This document shows, one piece after another, positions 8,760 to 17,065 of a stretch of 64,000 nt of DNA. Position numbers and translations under genes: made by a program. The stretch's first letter is position 1; the number at the start of each line of letters is the position of its first letter. The notes beneath the pieces were generated by a model. The model saw nothing but the letters and a program-made list of their open reading frames with translations, was not told where the DNA came from and made no database searches. The DNA is from Methylomonas sp. ZR1 (GTDB lineage Bacteria; Pseudomonadota; Gammaproteobacteria; Methylococcales; Methylomonadaceae), in contig NZ_RCST01000001.1 in the NCBI RefSeq assembly GCF_013141865.1, positions 2,046,001 to 2,110,000 on the forward strand. Direction: 5' to 3'.

Positions 8760-9685
8760 GGTCTGGGTATGTCTATAATTTTGCTGTTATTGCCGTTTAG
8801 TTTTTTGAACCTGCAGTCATAACCAACGCCTCCCGGCCCAGGAAAAGACTACGGACTACTTTTGCAAGCAATACACAATCGACATCTTTCAAGATAAGCC
8901 AAGCTCATGCTTGCTGCTACACCAAATTTTTAGCAAATACTATGCCACAAATAGTATTGCGAATTATAAAACTCTAAAAACCAGGCAACCGGTCCGGTTG
9001 CGGCATGTGAACCTGTTACAAATACGCATATCGAAGTTCGTTAAAAACCGTAACAATCTGCCCAGTAAACCAGCAAAATCAAAGCGTTGCGGTGTTCCTA
9101 TCGGAACCGCCTCCTAGATGCTGTACGGTTTTAATACGTTCGAATATGCGCAATCAGCAATTCGAATAACGTTCATTTGCAGACATTGAGCTCTGCATTC
9201 AACCCAGATTGTCCATTAGAGGCTGAATCGCACTAATATCAACAAGTTACTCTAATGGCATCCATTAGAAATCGTCAGAATTCGGTGTATTTCTGGCGAA
9301 TGGATTATTTGGGTTCAAGTTTAAACTTGCCTGGCATACCGGTTTATACGTTAGACAAAAAGCCAAAAATACTAGTAATCACCCGCAATTACGTTGATAC
9401 GTAGCTATATAACATAGTTTAATTATTATCCTTTCAAACCTTTGCTGGCTGAATCACCTCATGCCCTCAGCCGACCCCTGATTCAGCCGTTTATAAGATT
9501 GTGGCCGACGAAATGTCTAACGAACATGGTACGGATATTGCGGCAGCTTTTGACGTATTGCCTATCCTACGTTGCGACCTATGACCCACTGTTTGATTCC
9601 ACTGAGCTCTAGCCTTAAAACACATCAAGGACAGGCATGTTCTTTGATTTTCATGCCTCTAAAACTTTTCAAGGAAAAAATCACT
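8760..9685. other. Long intergenic region (about 930 bases) between divergent operons, rich in palindromes
   Basis: No gene is supported. The region separates the minus-strand TlpA operon from the plus-strand PEP-CTERM pair. It holds several perfect inverted repeats: AATACTAT/ATAGTATT (8936-8958), GCAACCGG/CCGGTTGC (8985-9001), TCTAATGG/CCATTAGA (9252-9270) and the self-complementary CAAGTTTAAACTTG (9316-9329). An in-frame extension of the downstream gene to 9572 is unlikely because it would bury the signal peptide. Confidence 0.5.
9213..9270. promoter_or_regulatory. Candidate operator: three CCATTAGA half-sites
   Basis: CCATTAGA occurs at 9213-9220 and 9263-9270, and its reverse complement TCTAATGG at 9252-9259. 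The last two form a perfect palindrome with a 3-base centre. Spacing and repetition suggest a transcription-factor site controlling one or both divergent operons. The factor is unknown. Confidence 0.4.
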
Positions 9686-10543
9686 ATGCAGAAATCGATA
9701 TTTCGCTGCCTGACTACCAGCAGCCTTATTCTGGCGAGTTCGCAGTCCTTGGCAGCAATTACGCCGCCCACCTTACCAACCGTGATTGGATTCAGCGCCT
9801 TAGGTACTGCAACTGCCGGCAAACCCGATCTTCCGGCAAACCCTGCAACAGGCGGCTGCCCAGGGCCCTCGGCTATTTACGGCACATGCTACCAGGAGGA
9901 CGGTTTTCTGGTGGGAGTGGTTTACGAGGGAGGCGGCGAACATATTCATAGCGCGACAGTTAGCGGGAACAAACGCGCTCAATATCATGCCGATTCCACC
10001 GGCATATACATCAGGGCTAAAGACAGTTCCGCCTTTAGCCTAGATAGCATGGACTTCTTTGCCCCGATTAATGCCGGCAACCCTATTTACGGCGATAATC
10101 CAACTTATACCGCCTACGATGACGGCAATGGCGGACAGTACTTGGTACCCGAGCCAGTTTCTTCTAGCCCCGACGACACAGCCTTTCTAGGCGACAACGA
10201 ATATTGGGAAATTCTGGGCTTTAATAACGCTGCGAATCCAGGCCTTGCCGGCGCGACCAGCGACGGCACCAATTACTCGACGCGCGTGGCGTATCAAACT
10301 GTCGCTAATGGCTTCCAAGGCAATTTACTGCTCAACGAAGACTTTCGAAATATCAATGCCTTCTGGATCCATTACCACGGCTTTCCCCGCGTTCCGGACA
10401 TCGGAATCAGCTTCGGCATGCAATTAGACAACGTCAATATTTCCACGGCAGTGCCGATTCCAAGCGCAGCTTGGCTACTTATCACCGGCCTCGCAGGCAT
10501 ATGGACTGCTGCCGGAAAACTCCGTGACCGAAGTGAGGCTTAA
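9686..10543 (+). CDS. PEP-CTERM protein with the H-x-H/YHxD surface domain (paralogue C)
   Basis: 285 residues from the ATG at 9686, which follows AAGGA by 10 bases and opens a signal peptide (MQKSIFRCLTTSS... ending SQSLAA). The domain has CYQEDGFLVG, EHIHSATV, QYHADSTGIYIR, YWEILGFNNA, NAFWIHYHG and QLDNVNI, aligned in order with the 3484, 4702 and 10606 proteins. It closely resembles the copy inserted in the DUF3570 protein (shared EILGFN, RVAYQ, NINA.WIHY). The tail VPIPSAAWLL, a hydrophobic segment and KLRDRSEA form the sorting signal. Only 62 bases separate it from the next paralogue, so the two are probably a tandem duplication in one operon. Function unknown. Confidence 0.85.
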   Translation: MQKSIFRCLTTSSLILASSQSLAAITPPTLPTVIGFSALGTATAGKPDLPANPATGGCPGPSAIYGTCYQEDGFLVGVVYEGGGEHIHSATVSGNKRAQYHADSTGIYIRAKDSSAFSLDSMDFFAPINAGNPIYGDNPTYTAYDDGNGGQYLVPEPVSSSPDDTAFLGDNEYWEILGFNNAANPGLAGATSDGTNYSTRVAYQTVANGFQGNLLLNEDFRNINAFWIHYHGFPRVPDIGISFGMQLDNVNISTAVPIPSAAWLLITGLAGIWTAAGKLRDRSEA

Positions 10544-10605
10544 GTAGGCTATCGGCATTTGTGAAATCTTTTACAACTCCCTCTTCCCCCAACCTGAAGA
10601 TATTT

Positions 10606-11421
10606 ATGAATAAAGCAAAACCGGCTTTAGCGGTAATTTGGTTAGCAATGCTTGCAGCAAGTAGCCATGCCGACGCGGCGATTACCGCCCCAACCTTCGT
10701 CGACTTCGGCGTAAAACCCGATAGAGCTTCGCCGAACCCGGTACTACCGGTTGGCGCCTATTACGGCCACGCCAACACCGCCCCCGGCGCCGATGGCACT
10801 TGCAATACCACGGCATGCATTTATCAGAATGGTCTTGTCGTCGGCACATTGTCGGAAGCAATCAATACCGGGGGGCATCTACATGCACTGAATTCCGTGA
10901 CGGATTCCGAGTTGTCTTACCATGCTGATGCACCGGGTATCTATATAAGAGCCCTAGACTCGACCGCGTTTAGTCTGCACAGCATACAATTCAAAGCACC
11001 TTACGCCGCCGAAGGAAATCCTTATGCCGGCGGAACGCCAATACCGGAAAATTTTGATCCGGCAATTCATTTTTACGAAATCATAGGGTTTAGCAGCGCC
11101 TTGAACCCGGATTTGACCAATGGCGACGGCACCCACTATAGCAACCGAGTAGCCTATCAGACAGTTGAAAATGGCTTTTCCGGAACGCTGGCACTGAATC
11201 AAGACTTTGCGAATGTCTCGGCGGTCTGGATACATTTCCATGGCGCGCAAAGCGTTGAGGATATAATCGAAATCGGCGCGGAATTCAAAGTGCAAATTGA
11301 CGATATTGCCGTAGATGCACCAACAGCAGTACCCCTTCCCGCCGCGAGTTGGATACTCGGTAGCGGACTGTTAGGCTTGATTTCGATTGCCAGAAAAAAC
11401 CGGCAGCCGACATCAGGCTAA
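10606..11421 (+). CDS. PEP-CTERM protein with the H-x-H/YHxD surface domain (paralogue D)
   Basis: 271 residues from the ATG at 10606. An in-frame GTG at 10561 is possible, but the signal peptide (MNKAKPALAVIWL... ending SSHADAA) begins at this ATG. Shared motifs are CIYQNGLVVG, GGHLHALN, SYHADAPGIYIR, YEIIGFSSALNPDL, AVWIHFHG and QIDDIAVDAP. The tail VPLPAASWILGSG, a hydrophobic segment and RKNRQ give the PEP-CTERM signal. It follows paralogue C directly and probably shares its transcript. The conserved His and Asp residues suggest ligand or metal binding, without proof. Confidence 0.85.
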   Translation: MNKAKPALAVIWLAMLAASSHADAAITAPTFVDFGVKPDRASPNPVLPVGAYYGHANTAPGADGTCNTTACIYQNGLVVGTLSEAINTGGHLHALNSVTDSELSYHADAPGIYIRALDSTAFSLHSIQFKAPYAAEGNPYAGGTPIPENFDPAIHFYEIIGFSSALNPDLTNGDGTHYSNRVAYQTVENGFSGTLALNQDFANVSAVWIHFHGAQSVEDIIEIGAEFKVQIDDIAVDAPTAVPLPAASWILGSGLLGLISIARKNRQPTSG

Positions 11422-11641
11422 GTATGCTCACAACCACCTGATATTAGCTGGCGCGGCTAAGATATAATCAGCGTCAATAACCTATTGAAACCCCAGCGGC
11501 AGGAGGCCAAGACAAATTACAGCAAACCGCAATCCCCTAAAGCACCTCACGTAATTGATTTAAGCGAGTTTTGCAACTTCGCTTAACAATAAAACAGCCC
11601 CCAGCAGACAACTGTCATTCGATTTTATAGCGATAAACACC

Positions 11642-13171
11642 ATGACCCCATTCATGCAACTCGGCCAGGCCGCCGTCCAACAAAAAAATTTCAGCGAAGC
11701 GGTGGCATGGTTTACCAAGGCAGCGGCGGAAAGCCCTAAAGATCCGCAAATCAAGGCCTGCCTGGGACAATCGCTATGCTGGCTGGGGCAGCGCGAGGAA
11801 GGCTTGGCGCACCTTCATCAGTCCGGGCAGCTGCTTTTAAAAAAATCCCGTAAAAGCCGCGACATTGGCCTGGCTCTGGATATGGTCGACCAATTGCAGT
11901 ATTGGAACGATTTTCCCGGTGCACTGGCGCTATGCAAACAAGCCGTGCAAATCAATCCGGGGCAATTGCGCGGCTATCAATTGCTGGCATTGACCTATTC
12001 TCGTTTAAATCAAAAAAAACTCGCCCTCGCAGCCGGTAGACAAGCATTGAAATTGGCGCCGAACAGCGCAGTATTGGCGATATTACTCGCCACTCTGGAA
12101 GCTGCCGATGGCCTGAACCAAGAAGCCAAACAACGTTTGGAAAAGGTATTGCAAAATGCCTTATTGACCACCGAAGAAAGGTTCCGGGCCCATAAAGAGT
12201 TGGCCCGCATCCTGGACAAGCTTGGAGAATATGAACGGGTTTTCCCGCATTTGCATGCGGCTGCCGAACAGGCACCGCGTCTGGCGGAAGTAAAACGCCA
12301 AGACGCCGGTTTAGTGCCAAAAATGCTAGCAACGCATAAGACGGAATTTGATAGCGAACTACTCGGTCGCTGGGCCAATACCGAATTCCCCACCGACCAA
12401 CCCGCACCGGTTTTTCTGTTGGGTTTTATGCGCACCGGCACTACGCTGACCCAGGAAGTGCTGGCCGCCCATCCGGAAATTTTTGTCGCTGACGAAACCG
12501 ACTTGATTATCTCGACGGCGAAGGAACTTAAGCGAATATCGAATGGACAAGGTAGCGTTGCCGAGCAACTACGCAAGCTCGATTTAGCAGGCGTGCTGCA
12601 CTTACGTGCGTTTTACTGGCACCGGGCCCGCGCCTTGTATGGCGATAAGATCGGCACCCGATTATTGCTGGATAAAACCACGATGAACACCATCGATCTG
12701 GGCTTGATCAACTGCATTTTCCCGGACGCCAAGCTGGTATTTTTGTTGCGCGACCCGCGTGACGTTTGCTTGAGTTGCTTCATGCAAACCATGTTGCCGA
12801 CGCCATCAACGGTGCAATTGCTAAGCTGGGAAAGCACTGCGCGGTTTTATGCGCAAGTCATGGACTGGTGGCTGACTATCAAACCCAAACTAACGATGGG
12901 TTTTATCGAGTTTCGATACGAAGACGCGGTATTTGATTTCGAACCGGCATTCCGAAAGGTATTTGATTTTATTGGTTTGGAGTGGGATCCTGGGGTTACT
13001 GAATTCCATAAAAAAGCAGCCGGCAAGTACATCGCCAGCCCTAGTTTTAGCCAGGTCGCGCAACCTTTATATTCATCATCAGTTGGCCGATGGCAGCGTT
13101 ATCGGGCGGAATACACTTCCATCCTGCCTGAACTGCAACCATTTATAAACGAGTTTGGCTACGAAAATTAG
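11642..13171 (+). CDS. TPR-repeat sulfotransferase family protein
   Basis: 509 residues. Residues about 1-240 are tetratricopeptide repeats (for example LGQAAVQQKNFSEAVAWF). Residues about 255-500 are a sulfotransferase domain: the PAPS 5'-phosphosulfate loop GFMRTGTTLTQ lies at about 262-272 and the 3'-phosphate motif FLLRDPRDVCLSCF at about 365-378. There is no signal peptide, so it is cytoplasmic. Family members move sulfate from PAPS to a sugar, protein or lipid; the acceptor here is unknown. It stands between the PEP-CTERM pair and the second di-heme peroxidase, which makes a surface polymer or exported protein a reasonable acceptor by context only. Confidence 0.85.
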   Translation: MTPFMQLGQAAVQQKNFSEAVAWFTKAAAESPKDPQIKACLGQSLCWLGQREEGLAHLHQSGQLLLKKSRKSRDIGLALDMVDQLQYWNDFPGALALCKQAVQINPGQLRGYQLLALTYSRLNQKKLALAAGRQALKLAPNSAVLAILLATLEAADGLNQEAKQRLEKVLQNALLTTEERFRAHKELARILDKLGEYERVFPHLHAAAEQAPRLAEVKRQDAGLVPKMLATHKTEFDSELLGRWANTEFPTDQPAPVFLLGFMRTGTTLTQEVLAAHPEIFVADETDLIISTAKELKRISNGQGSVAEQLRKLDLAGVLHLRAFYWHRARALYGDKIGTRLLLDKTTMNTIDLGLINCIFPDAKLVFLLRDPRDVCLSCFMQTMLPTPSTVQLLSWESTARFYAQVMDWWLTIKPKLTMGFIEFRYEDAVFDFEPAFRKVFDFIGLEWDPGVTEFHKKAAGKYIASPSFSQVAQPLYSSSVGRWQRYRAEYTSILPELQPFINEFGYEN

Positions 13172-13859
13172 TTTTAATTGAGCACTGGGGACGGGATTCA
13201 TATCCCGGAACCCGGCCTACTCAAAGCGATTGGTTTTGCCAGCCATTAACCTAGAACAGCCGATCCACATCAACTGAACACAGTTACGTCGCAAGCCACT
13301 CAGTCCGACCGCAAGGCCTCGATAGTCTGCAATTTAAGGTAAATAACCCAATTTCCGACACGCTAAATAGCCAAAACTCGTCCACCGGAAGAGCTCACCC
13401 CCCAAAACCGGATAAATAATGCCGGAATTTGCAGAACAAAAAAATATTTCCCAACAAAAGCCTCTAAAACATACCCTCTAGCGAAAACTTACAGCACTTT
13501 TAGCGCCGGCAATCTAAATGACTGTGTCATATAACGCATAGATAGGGCATATGACACACTTATCCAAAAGCTAGAAATTTGACATATCGAAAAAATCATC
13601 TAGCGACCCGAAGAAGCTTGTTCTCAGCTGAAAAAAATCAGCATCAAATAAATTCTTATCATTGATTTATATAAGTTTTTTCAACAAGATTACAATAAAA
13701 CACATTCGGGCATGGCTATTGCTTTGGCCTGGGGGATGCCGCGCTGGAACACAATTTAATTGGTTACCATGATCAGAAACATCCGGAACCGTGCTTTCTA
13801 TCAAATCCCGTCGTTGTCCGCCGCATCAGCCTTATTTAGCTCAACCCAGGATTATAAGC
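13172..13859. other. Intergenic gap of 688 bases
   Basis: No gene is supported. A weak hairpin GGGAT-TCAT-ATCCC follows the sulfotransferase gene near 13194-13207 without a T-run. A perfect 9-bp inverted repeat lies at 13524-13557. The last 250 bases are AT-rich and include a possible -10 box, TACAAT, at 13691-13696. The open frame of the next gene extends back to 13791 but lacks a credible start there. Confidence 0.45.
13524..13557. promoter_or_regulatory. Inverted repeat GTGTCATAT-N16-ATATGACAC
   Basis: The two 9-base arms (13524-13532 and 13549-13557) are exact reverse complements with a 16-base spacer. Arm spacing of about two helical turns fits a dimeric regulator. It lies about 300 bases before the di-heme peroxidase start, in an otherwise empty gap. 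The regulator is unknown. Confidence 0.4.
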
Positions 13860-16010
13860 ATGAAAAAACAATTAAAAATTCCCTTGGCTTTTGTCGCCGC
13901 CATCGCCTTGGGCTATGCTCTTACCCCCAAACCGGAAGCCCCCTTCACCGGCCACGGCAATGTCGATGCCTTAAGTAAAGTATACGAACGCTGGAAAACC
14001 GCACACGAACAACAAGGAAACCTGGAGGTTTTGCGTGTCGGCCTGGGCTTTTCGCGAGCACAATCTCGGCAATTTACCGCTGCCAATGGTGAAGCGGCAT
14101 TGAATCTGCTGAATGGCCAATTAAGCGTGGCGGTCAGCGGCTTATCCAATCAAGAACAATACGATGTGTGGCTGCTGGATAATCACAAATCCGGCAATAA
14201 CCTAAACGATAAAGCAATCAAAATTGGCCCATTGTCGGCTCATGAAGATAAACATTTACTGACAACCCAATTGGACCGCGACCGCTTCACCGGCTTTACG
14301 ATGGATGCCGTCGCGATTGCCAAAGCCGGAGAGACACCGCAAACCGGCGGCCTGTTATTCGGCTCACCAAGCTTGCTGCAACGGCTGTATTACACCGAAC
14401 GCTATTGGCCGGCGGCAACCATAGGCGCCGTAACGGCAGAAGAGAACGCCCGCCCCGCACAAGCGGCGTTCGAATTTTTATTGCCCAAAACCGCGCAAGC
14501 CGCAGTAACTTCGTCGGCGGCCACCTCGCCCGAACAACTGACGCAACTGATCGCCACCGGGCAACAGCTGTTTACCGAACAAACCTTTAACGGCAACGGC
14601 CGTACTTGCGCCACTTGCCACAGGCCGGACAACAACCACACCATCGATCCCAGCTACATTGCCAAACTGCCGAAAACCGACCCGCTATTTGTAGCCGAGA
14701 CCAATCCGGTATTGGCCGATCTGGAAAAACCGGCGCTGCTCAGACAATTTGGTTTGTTCGTGGCCAATGTCGATGGCTTCGATAGGCCGCCAGTCATGCG
14801 TAGCTCCTCGCATCTGCTAGGTATTGCCAACACCCTGACCTTCGAAAAAACCATCAACCCAGGTTACGGCAACGGCGAATTCACTCAGGATACGGATTAT
14901 TTCAACGCTCACGACCCCGAAGCGCAGCAATCCGGTACGCATACGCATGCTATCGGTTGGTCTGGAGACGGCGCCCCCGACGGCGGGTCGCTGCGAGATT
15001 TCGCCAAGGGGGCCATTAAACAGCATTTGCCCAAAACCCTGATTCGCGCTGAAAACATCGACTTTAGATTGCCTACCGAAGCCGAGCTGGATGCGTTGGA
15101 AGCTTATATGCTGTCTCTGGGCCGCAGTGAAGAAATCAATCTTGCCAATATGTATTTCAAGTCGCCGCTGGTGCAAAACGGCTTGCTGTTGTTCAACACC
15201 AAAAACAATCCCAAACTTGCGGATGGTACGGTGCTATTCGGCACTACCGGCAACTGCAACGGCTGCCATTCCAACGCCGGTGGCATCAGTTCCACCACCA
15301 ACGCCAATCCTACCCGCGACACCGGCGTCGAGCGCATGCGCGACCAGTTGCATCATCTAGCCGATCCAAATCTGGCCTACGATGGCGGTTTCGGACAAAC
15401 CCTACAAACCGATTGCGGCCCGAACTTTAACGAAACCTGTTACAGCGACGGCAGCTTGGCGCCAGCCGGCACCACGACACGCCCAGCGGGACATCAGGGA
15501 TTGAATCGTTTTAACACGCCATCGCTGATAGAAGCTGCCGATACCGCGCCGTTCTTTCACAACAACAGCGTGACCACGCTGGAAGAGACCGTAGCGTTTT
15601 ACAGCTCGGATGCATTTAACAGTTCACCGGGCGCATTCACCTCCAGCAAAGCCAACCGCCAAGGCAAACTGGATTCGTCGCAAGTGATTGCCGTTGCCTT
15701 GTTCCTGCGCTCCATCAACGTGCTGGAAAACATCCGCAGCTCCAATCTTTTGGATCAAAAAGCGATTACGTTGAACGGTGACCAAAGCGTCAAAACCTTA
15801 AAACTGGCGATTGCCGATACTCAGGACGCTATCGACGTACTTAAGGAAGCTGTCATTAATCCCTATCCGGATGCGTTAGACAAACTGCAGCAAGCGCTCT
15901 ATTACGAAACACAGGCAACGAACAAGCTTTATCCAAACCGCACAACGCTCATGCAAAACGCGATAAACCTAAAGAATCAGGCACGAAGCATGATAGTCAG
16001 CGGCGGTTAG
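13860..16010 (+). CDS. Large di-heme cytochrome c peroxidase-like protein
   Basis: 716 residues from the ATG at 13860; AGGA lies 10 bases upstream. Residues about 1-20 are a signal or uncleaved anchor (LAFVAAIALGYAL). Residues about 55-185 form an extra N-terminal region with beta-rich character (YDVWLLDN, MDAVAIAK) that I do not recognise securely. The catalytic part has two heme sites: CATCH at residue 250 and CNGCH at residue 466. Motifs such as FNTPSLIEAADTAPFFHNNS near the C-terminal side match di-heme peroxidase-like proteins. About 90 helical residues follow at the end. It is roughly twice the size of CcpA. It is the second such protein in the island and could act on a nearby secreted partner; that is inference. 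Confidence 0.88.
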   Translation: MKKQLKIPLAFVAAIALGYALTPKPEAPFTGHGNVDALSKVYERWKTAHEQQGNLEVLRVGLGFSRAQSRQFTAANGEAALNLLNGQLSVAVSGLSNQEQYDVWLLDNHKSGNNLNDKAIKIGPLSAHEDKHLLTTQLDRDRFTGFTMDAVAIAKAGETPQTGGLLFGSPSLLQRLYYTERYWPAATIGAVTAEENARPAQAAFEFLLPKTAQAAVTSSAATSPEQLTQLIATGQQLFTEQTFNGNGRTCATCHRPDNNHTIDPSYIAKLPKTDPLFVAETNPVLADLEKPALLRQFGLFVANVDGFDRPPVMRSSSHLLGIANTLTFEKTINPGYGNGEFTQDTDYFNAHDPEAQQSGTHTHAIGWSGDGAPDGGSLRDFAKGAIKQHLPKTLIRAENIDFRLPTEAELDALEAYMLSLGRSEEINLANMYFKSPLVQNGLLLFNTKNNPKLADGTVLFGTTGNCNGCHSNAGGISSTTNANPTRDTGVERMRDQLHHLADPNLAYDGGFGQTLQTDCGPNFNETCYSDGSLAPAGTTTRPAGHQGLNRFNTPSLIEAADTAPFFHNNSVTTLEETVAFYSSDAFNSSPGAFTSSKANRQGKLDSSQVIAVALFLRSINVLENIRSSNLLDQKAITLNGDQSVKTLKLAIADTQDAIDVLKEAVINPYPDALDKLQQALYYETQATNKLYPNRTTLMQNAINLKNQARSMIVSGG

Positions 16011-16079
16011 CATCTGCGGGCCGGGACGGACATGTTCCAATCCCGGCATTTCAGCAAGCTGTTCGCCTAAGCTTTAAAC

Positions 16080-16230
16080 AAAGCCTCTCCTGCGCTAGCC
16101 GACGCACAGGAGAGGAACCGGATTCCCGTTTTTACGGGCGTAGCAACGCCAGGGAATTTAAAGGCTGGATTAGCAAAATCCACTCGCCCGGCAACGCCCT
16201 ACCCGCCGGGCCGGCGTAGTCTCTTTTTCA
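16080..16230 (+). other. Structured leader upstream of a PEP-CTERM gene
   Basis: Several stems occur in a row: CTCTCCTG/CAGGAGAG, CCCGT-TTTT-ACGGG, and a perfect 7-bp GCCCGGC/GCCGGGC at 16186-16192 and 16205-16211. The sequence ends near a T-rich stretch (CTCTTTTTC) just before the coding region. It could be an attenuator or the terminator of the peroxidase gene. It does not match a riboswitch consensus I know. Confidence 0.35.
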
Positions 16231-16248
16231 ATATAAACCAGAACAACG

Positions 16249-16884
16249 ATGAATAAGCAACTCAACAAACTTTTAAAAACCGGCCTGACCGTACTTATCC
16301 CATTATGTGCGGCCGGCAACGCCGAGGCCGCAATAGTTACTTTTAGTCTCGATTACAGCGGCTTAGCATTCGGAAACGCCGCCACTGCACAAGGCCTTAT
16401 CAGCCTGGATGAGCAACTCATTCCCAATCCAGGCTCGGCTTTTCTCGATTTCAGCAACAATGACGCAATCAAGGCTTTCACATTAACTGTGTCCAACGCC
16501 ACGGGAGGCTTGGGAAACGGCACATTTCAGATGACGGATTTCGATTTTGCCACCTGGGATAGCGCAGGCGAAACACTGGACTTTAACCAACAATTGATAG
16601 GCCAGTGGACGCAAGGTGGCGGTTGGGGGAAAAGCGCTAGATGGGACGGCGGCGCGGGTGAGTTTAACCTTTACGCCAAAGCCGGCTCCTCCGCGCCGAC
16701 CAGCTCCGGCTACTTTACCTTGGCGGCGAACAACGATTTTCTGAATGGCGATTTGTTGAAATTAGTGTCGTTTAAACCCGTGTCAGGCTCTGTTCAGCCA
16801 GTTCCGCTGCCCGCACCCATTTGGTTATTCGGTAGCGCTGTCGGCGTGTTCTTAAGCAGAAAAGCAGTGAAGAAAGACCATTAA
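16249..16884 (+). CDS. PEP-CTERM secreted protein, function unknown
   Basis: 211 residues with a signal peptide (residues 1-27, cut near GNAEAA). The mature part is beta-rich with Gly, Asn and Asp (FSLDYSGLAFGNAATAQG; QMTDFDFATWD). It ends with VPLPAPIWLFGSAV, a hydrophobic segment and a basic tail (RKAVKK), the PEP-CTERM signal. It shares the VTF/DYSG pattern of many Gly-rich exosortase substrates, but no enzymatic motif is visible. It lies downstream of the di-heme peroxidase on the same strand, 238 bases away behind a structured leader. Two hairpins follow its stop codon (16909-16928 and 16966-16980). Confidence 0.82.
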   Translation: MNKQLNKLLKTGLTVLIPLCAAGNAEAAIVTFSLDYSGLAFGNAATAQGLISLDEQLIPNPGSAFLDFSNNDAIKAFTLTVSNATGGLGNGTFQMTDFDFATWDSAGETLDFNQQLIGQWTQGGGWGKSARWDGGAGEFNLYAKAGSSAPTSSGYFTLAANNDFLNGDLLKLVSFKPVSGSVQPVPLPAPIWLFGSAVGVFLSRKAVKKDH

Positions 16885-17013
16885 TTGCTCACTTGTTTAT
16901 CAATCGTCGCTCCCGGGAAAGCGGGAGCTCAACGGCCATAATGATTCACTAAGCGATTTAAAAGCTCCCGCCATGCGGGAAACTAAAGGTACTCGGAGAT
17001 TTTCAACAGACGT

Positions 17014-17048
17014 AAAAAAACCGGATGGAGAACGACTCCATCCGGTTT
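17014..17048 (-). terminator. Strong terminator between convergent PEP-CTERM genes
   Basis: AAACCGGATGGAG (17018-17030) and CTCCATCCGGTTT (17036-17048) form a perfect 13-bp stem with a 5-base loop. Read on the minus strand it is followed by a run of T (17020 down to 17014), so it mainly ends the gene 17066-17578. It may also stop readthrough from the plus strand. Confidence 0.85.
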
Positions 17049-17065
17049 AAAAAGCTCAAAAATTT

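Noticed and set aside
16080..16230. Cyclic di-GMP (GEMM) or other known riboswitch
   Set aside because: The conserved core sequences of the riboswitch classes I know are not present; only stems are seen.
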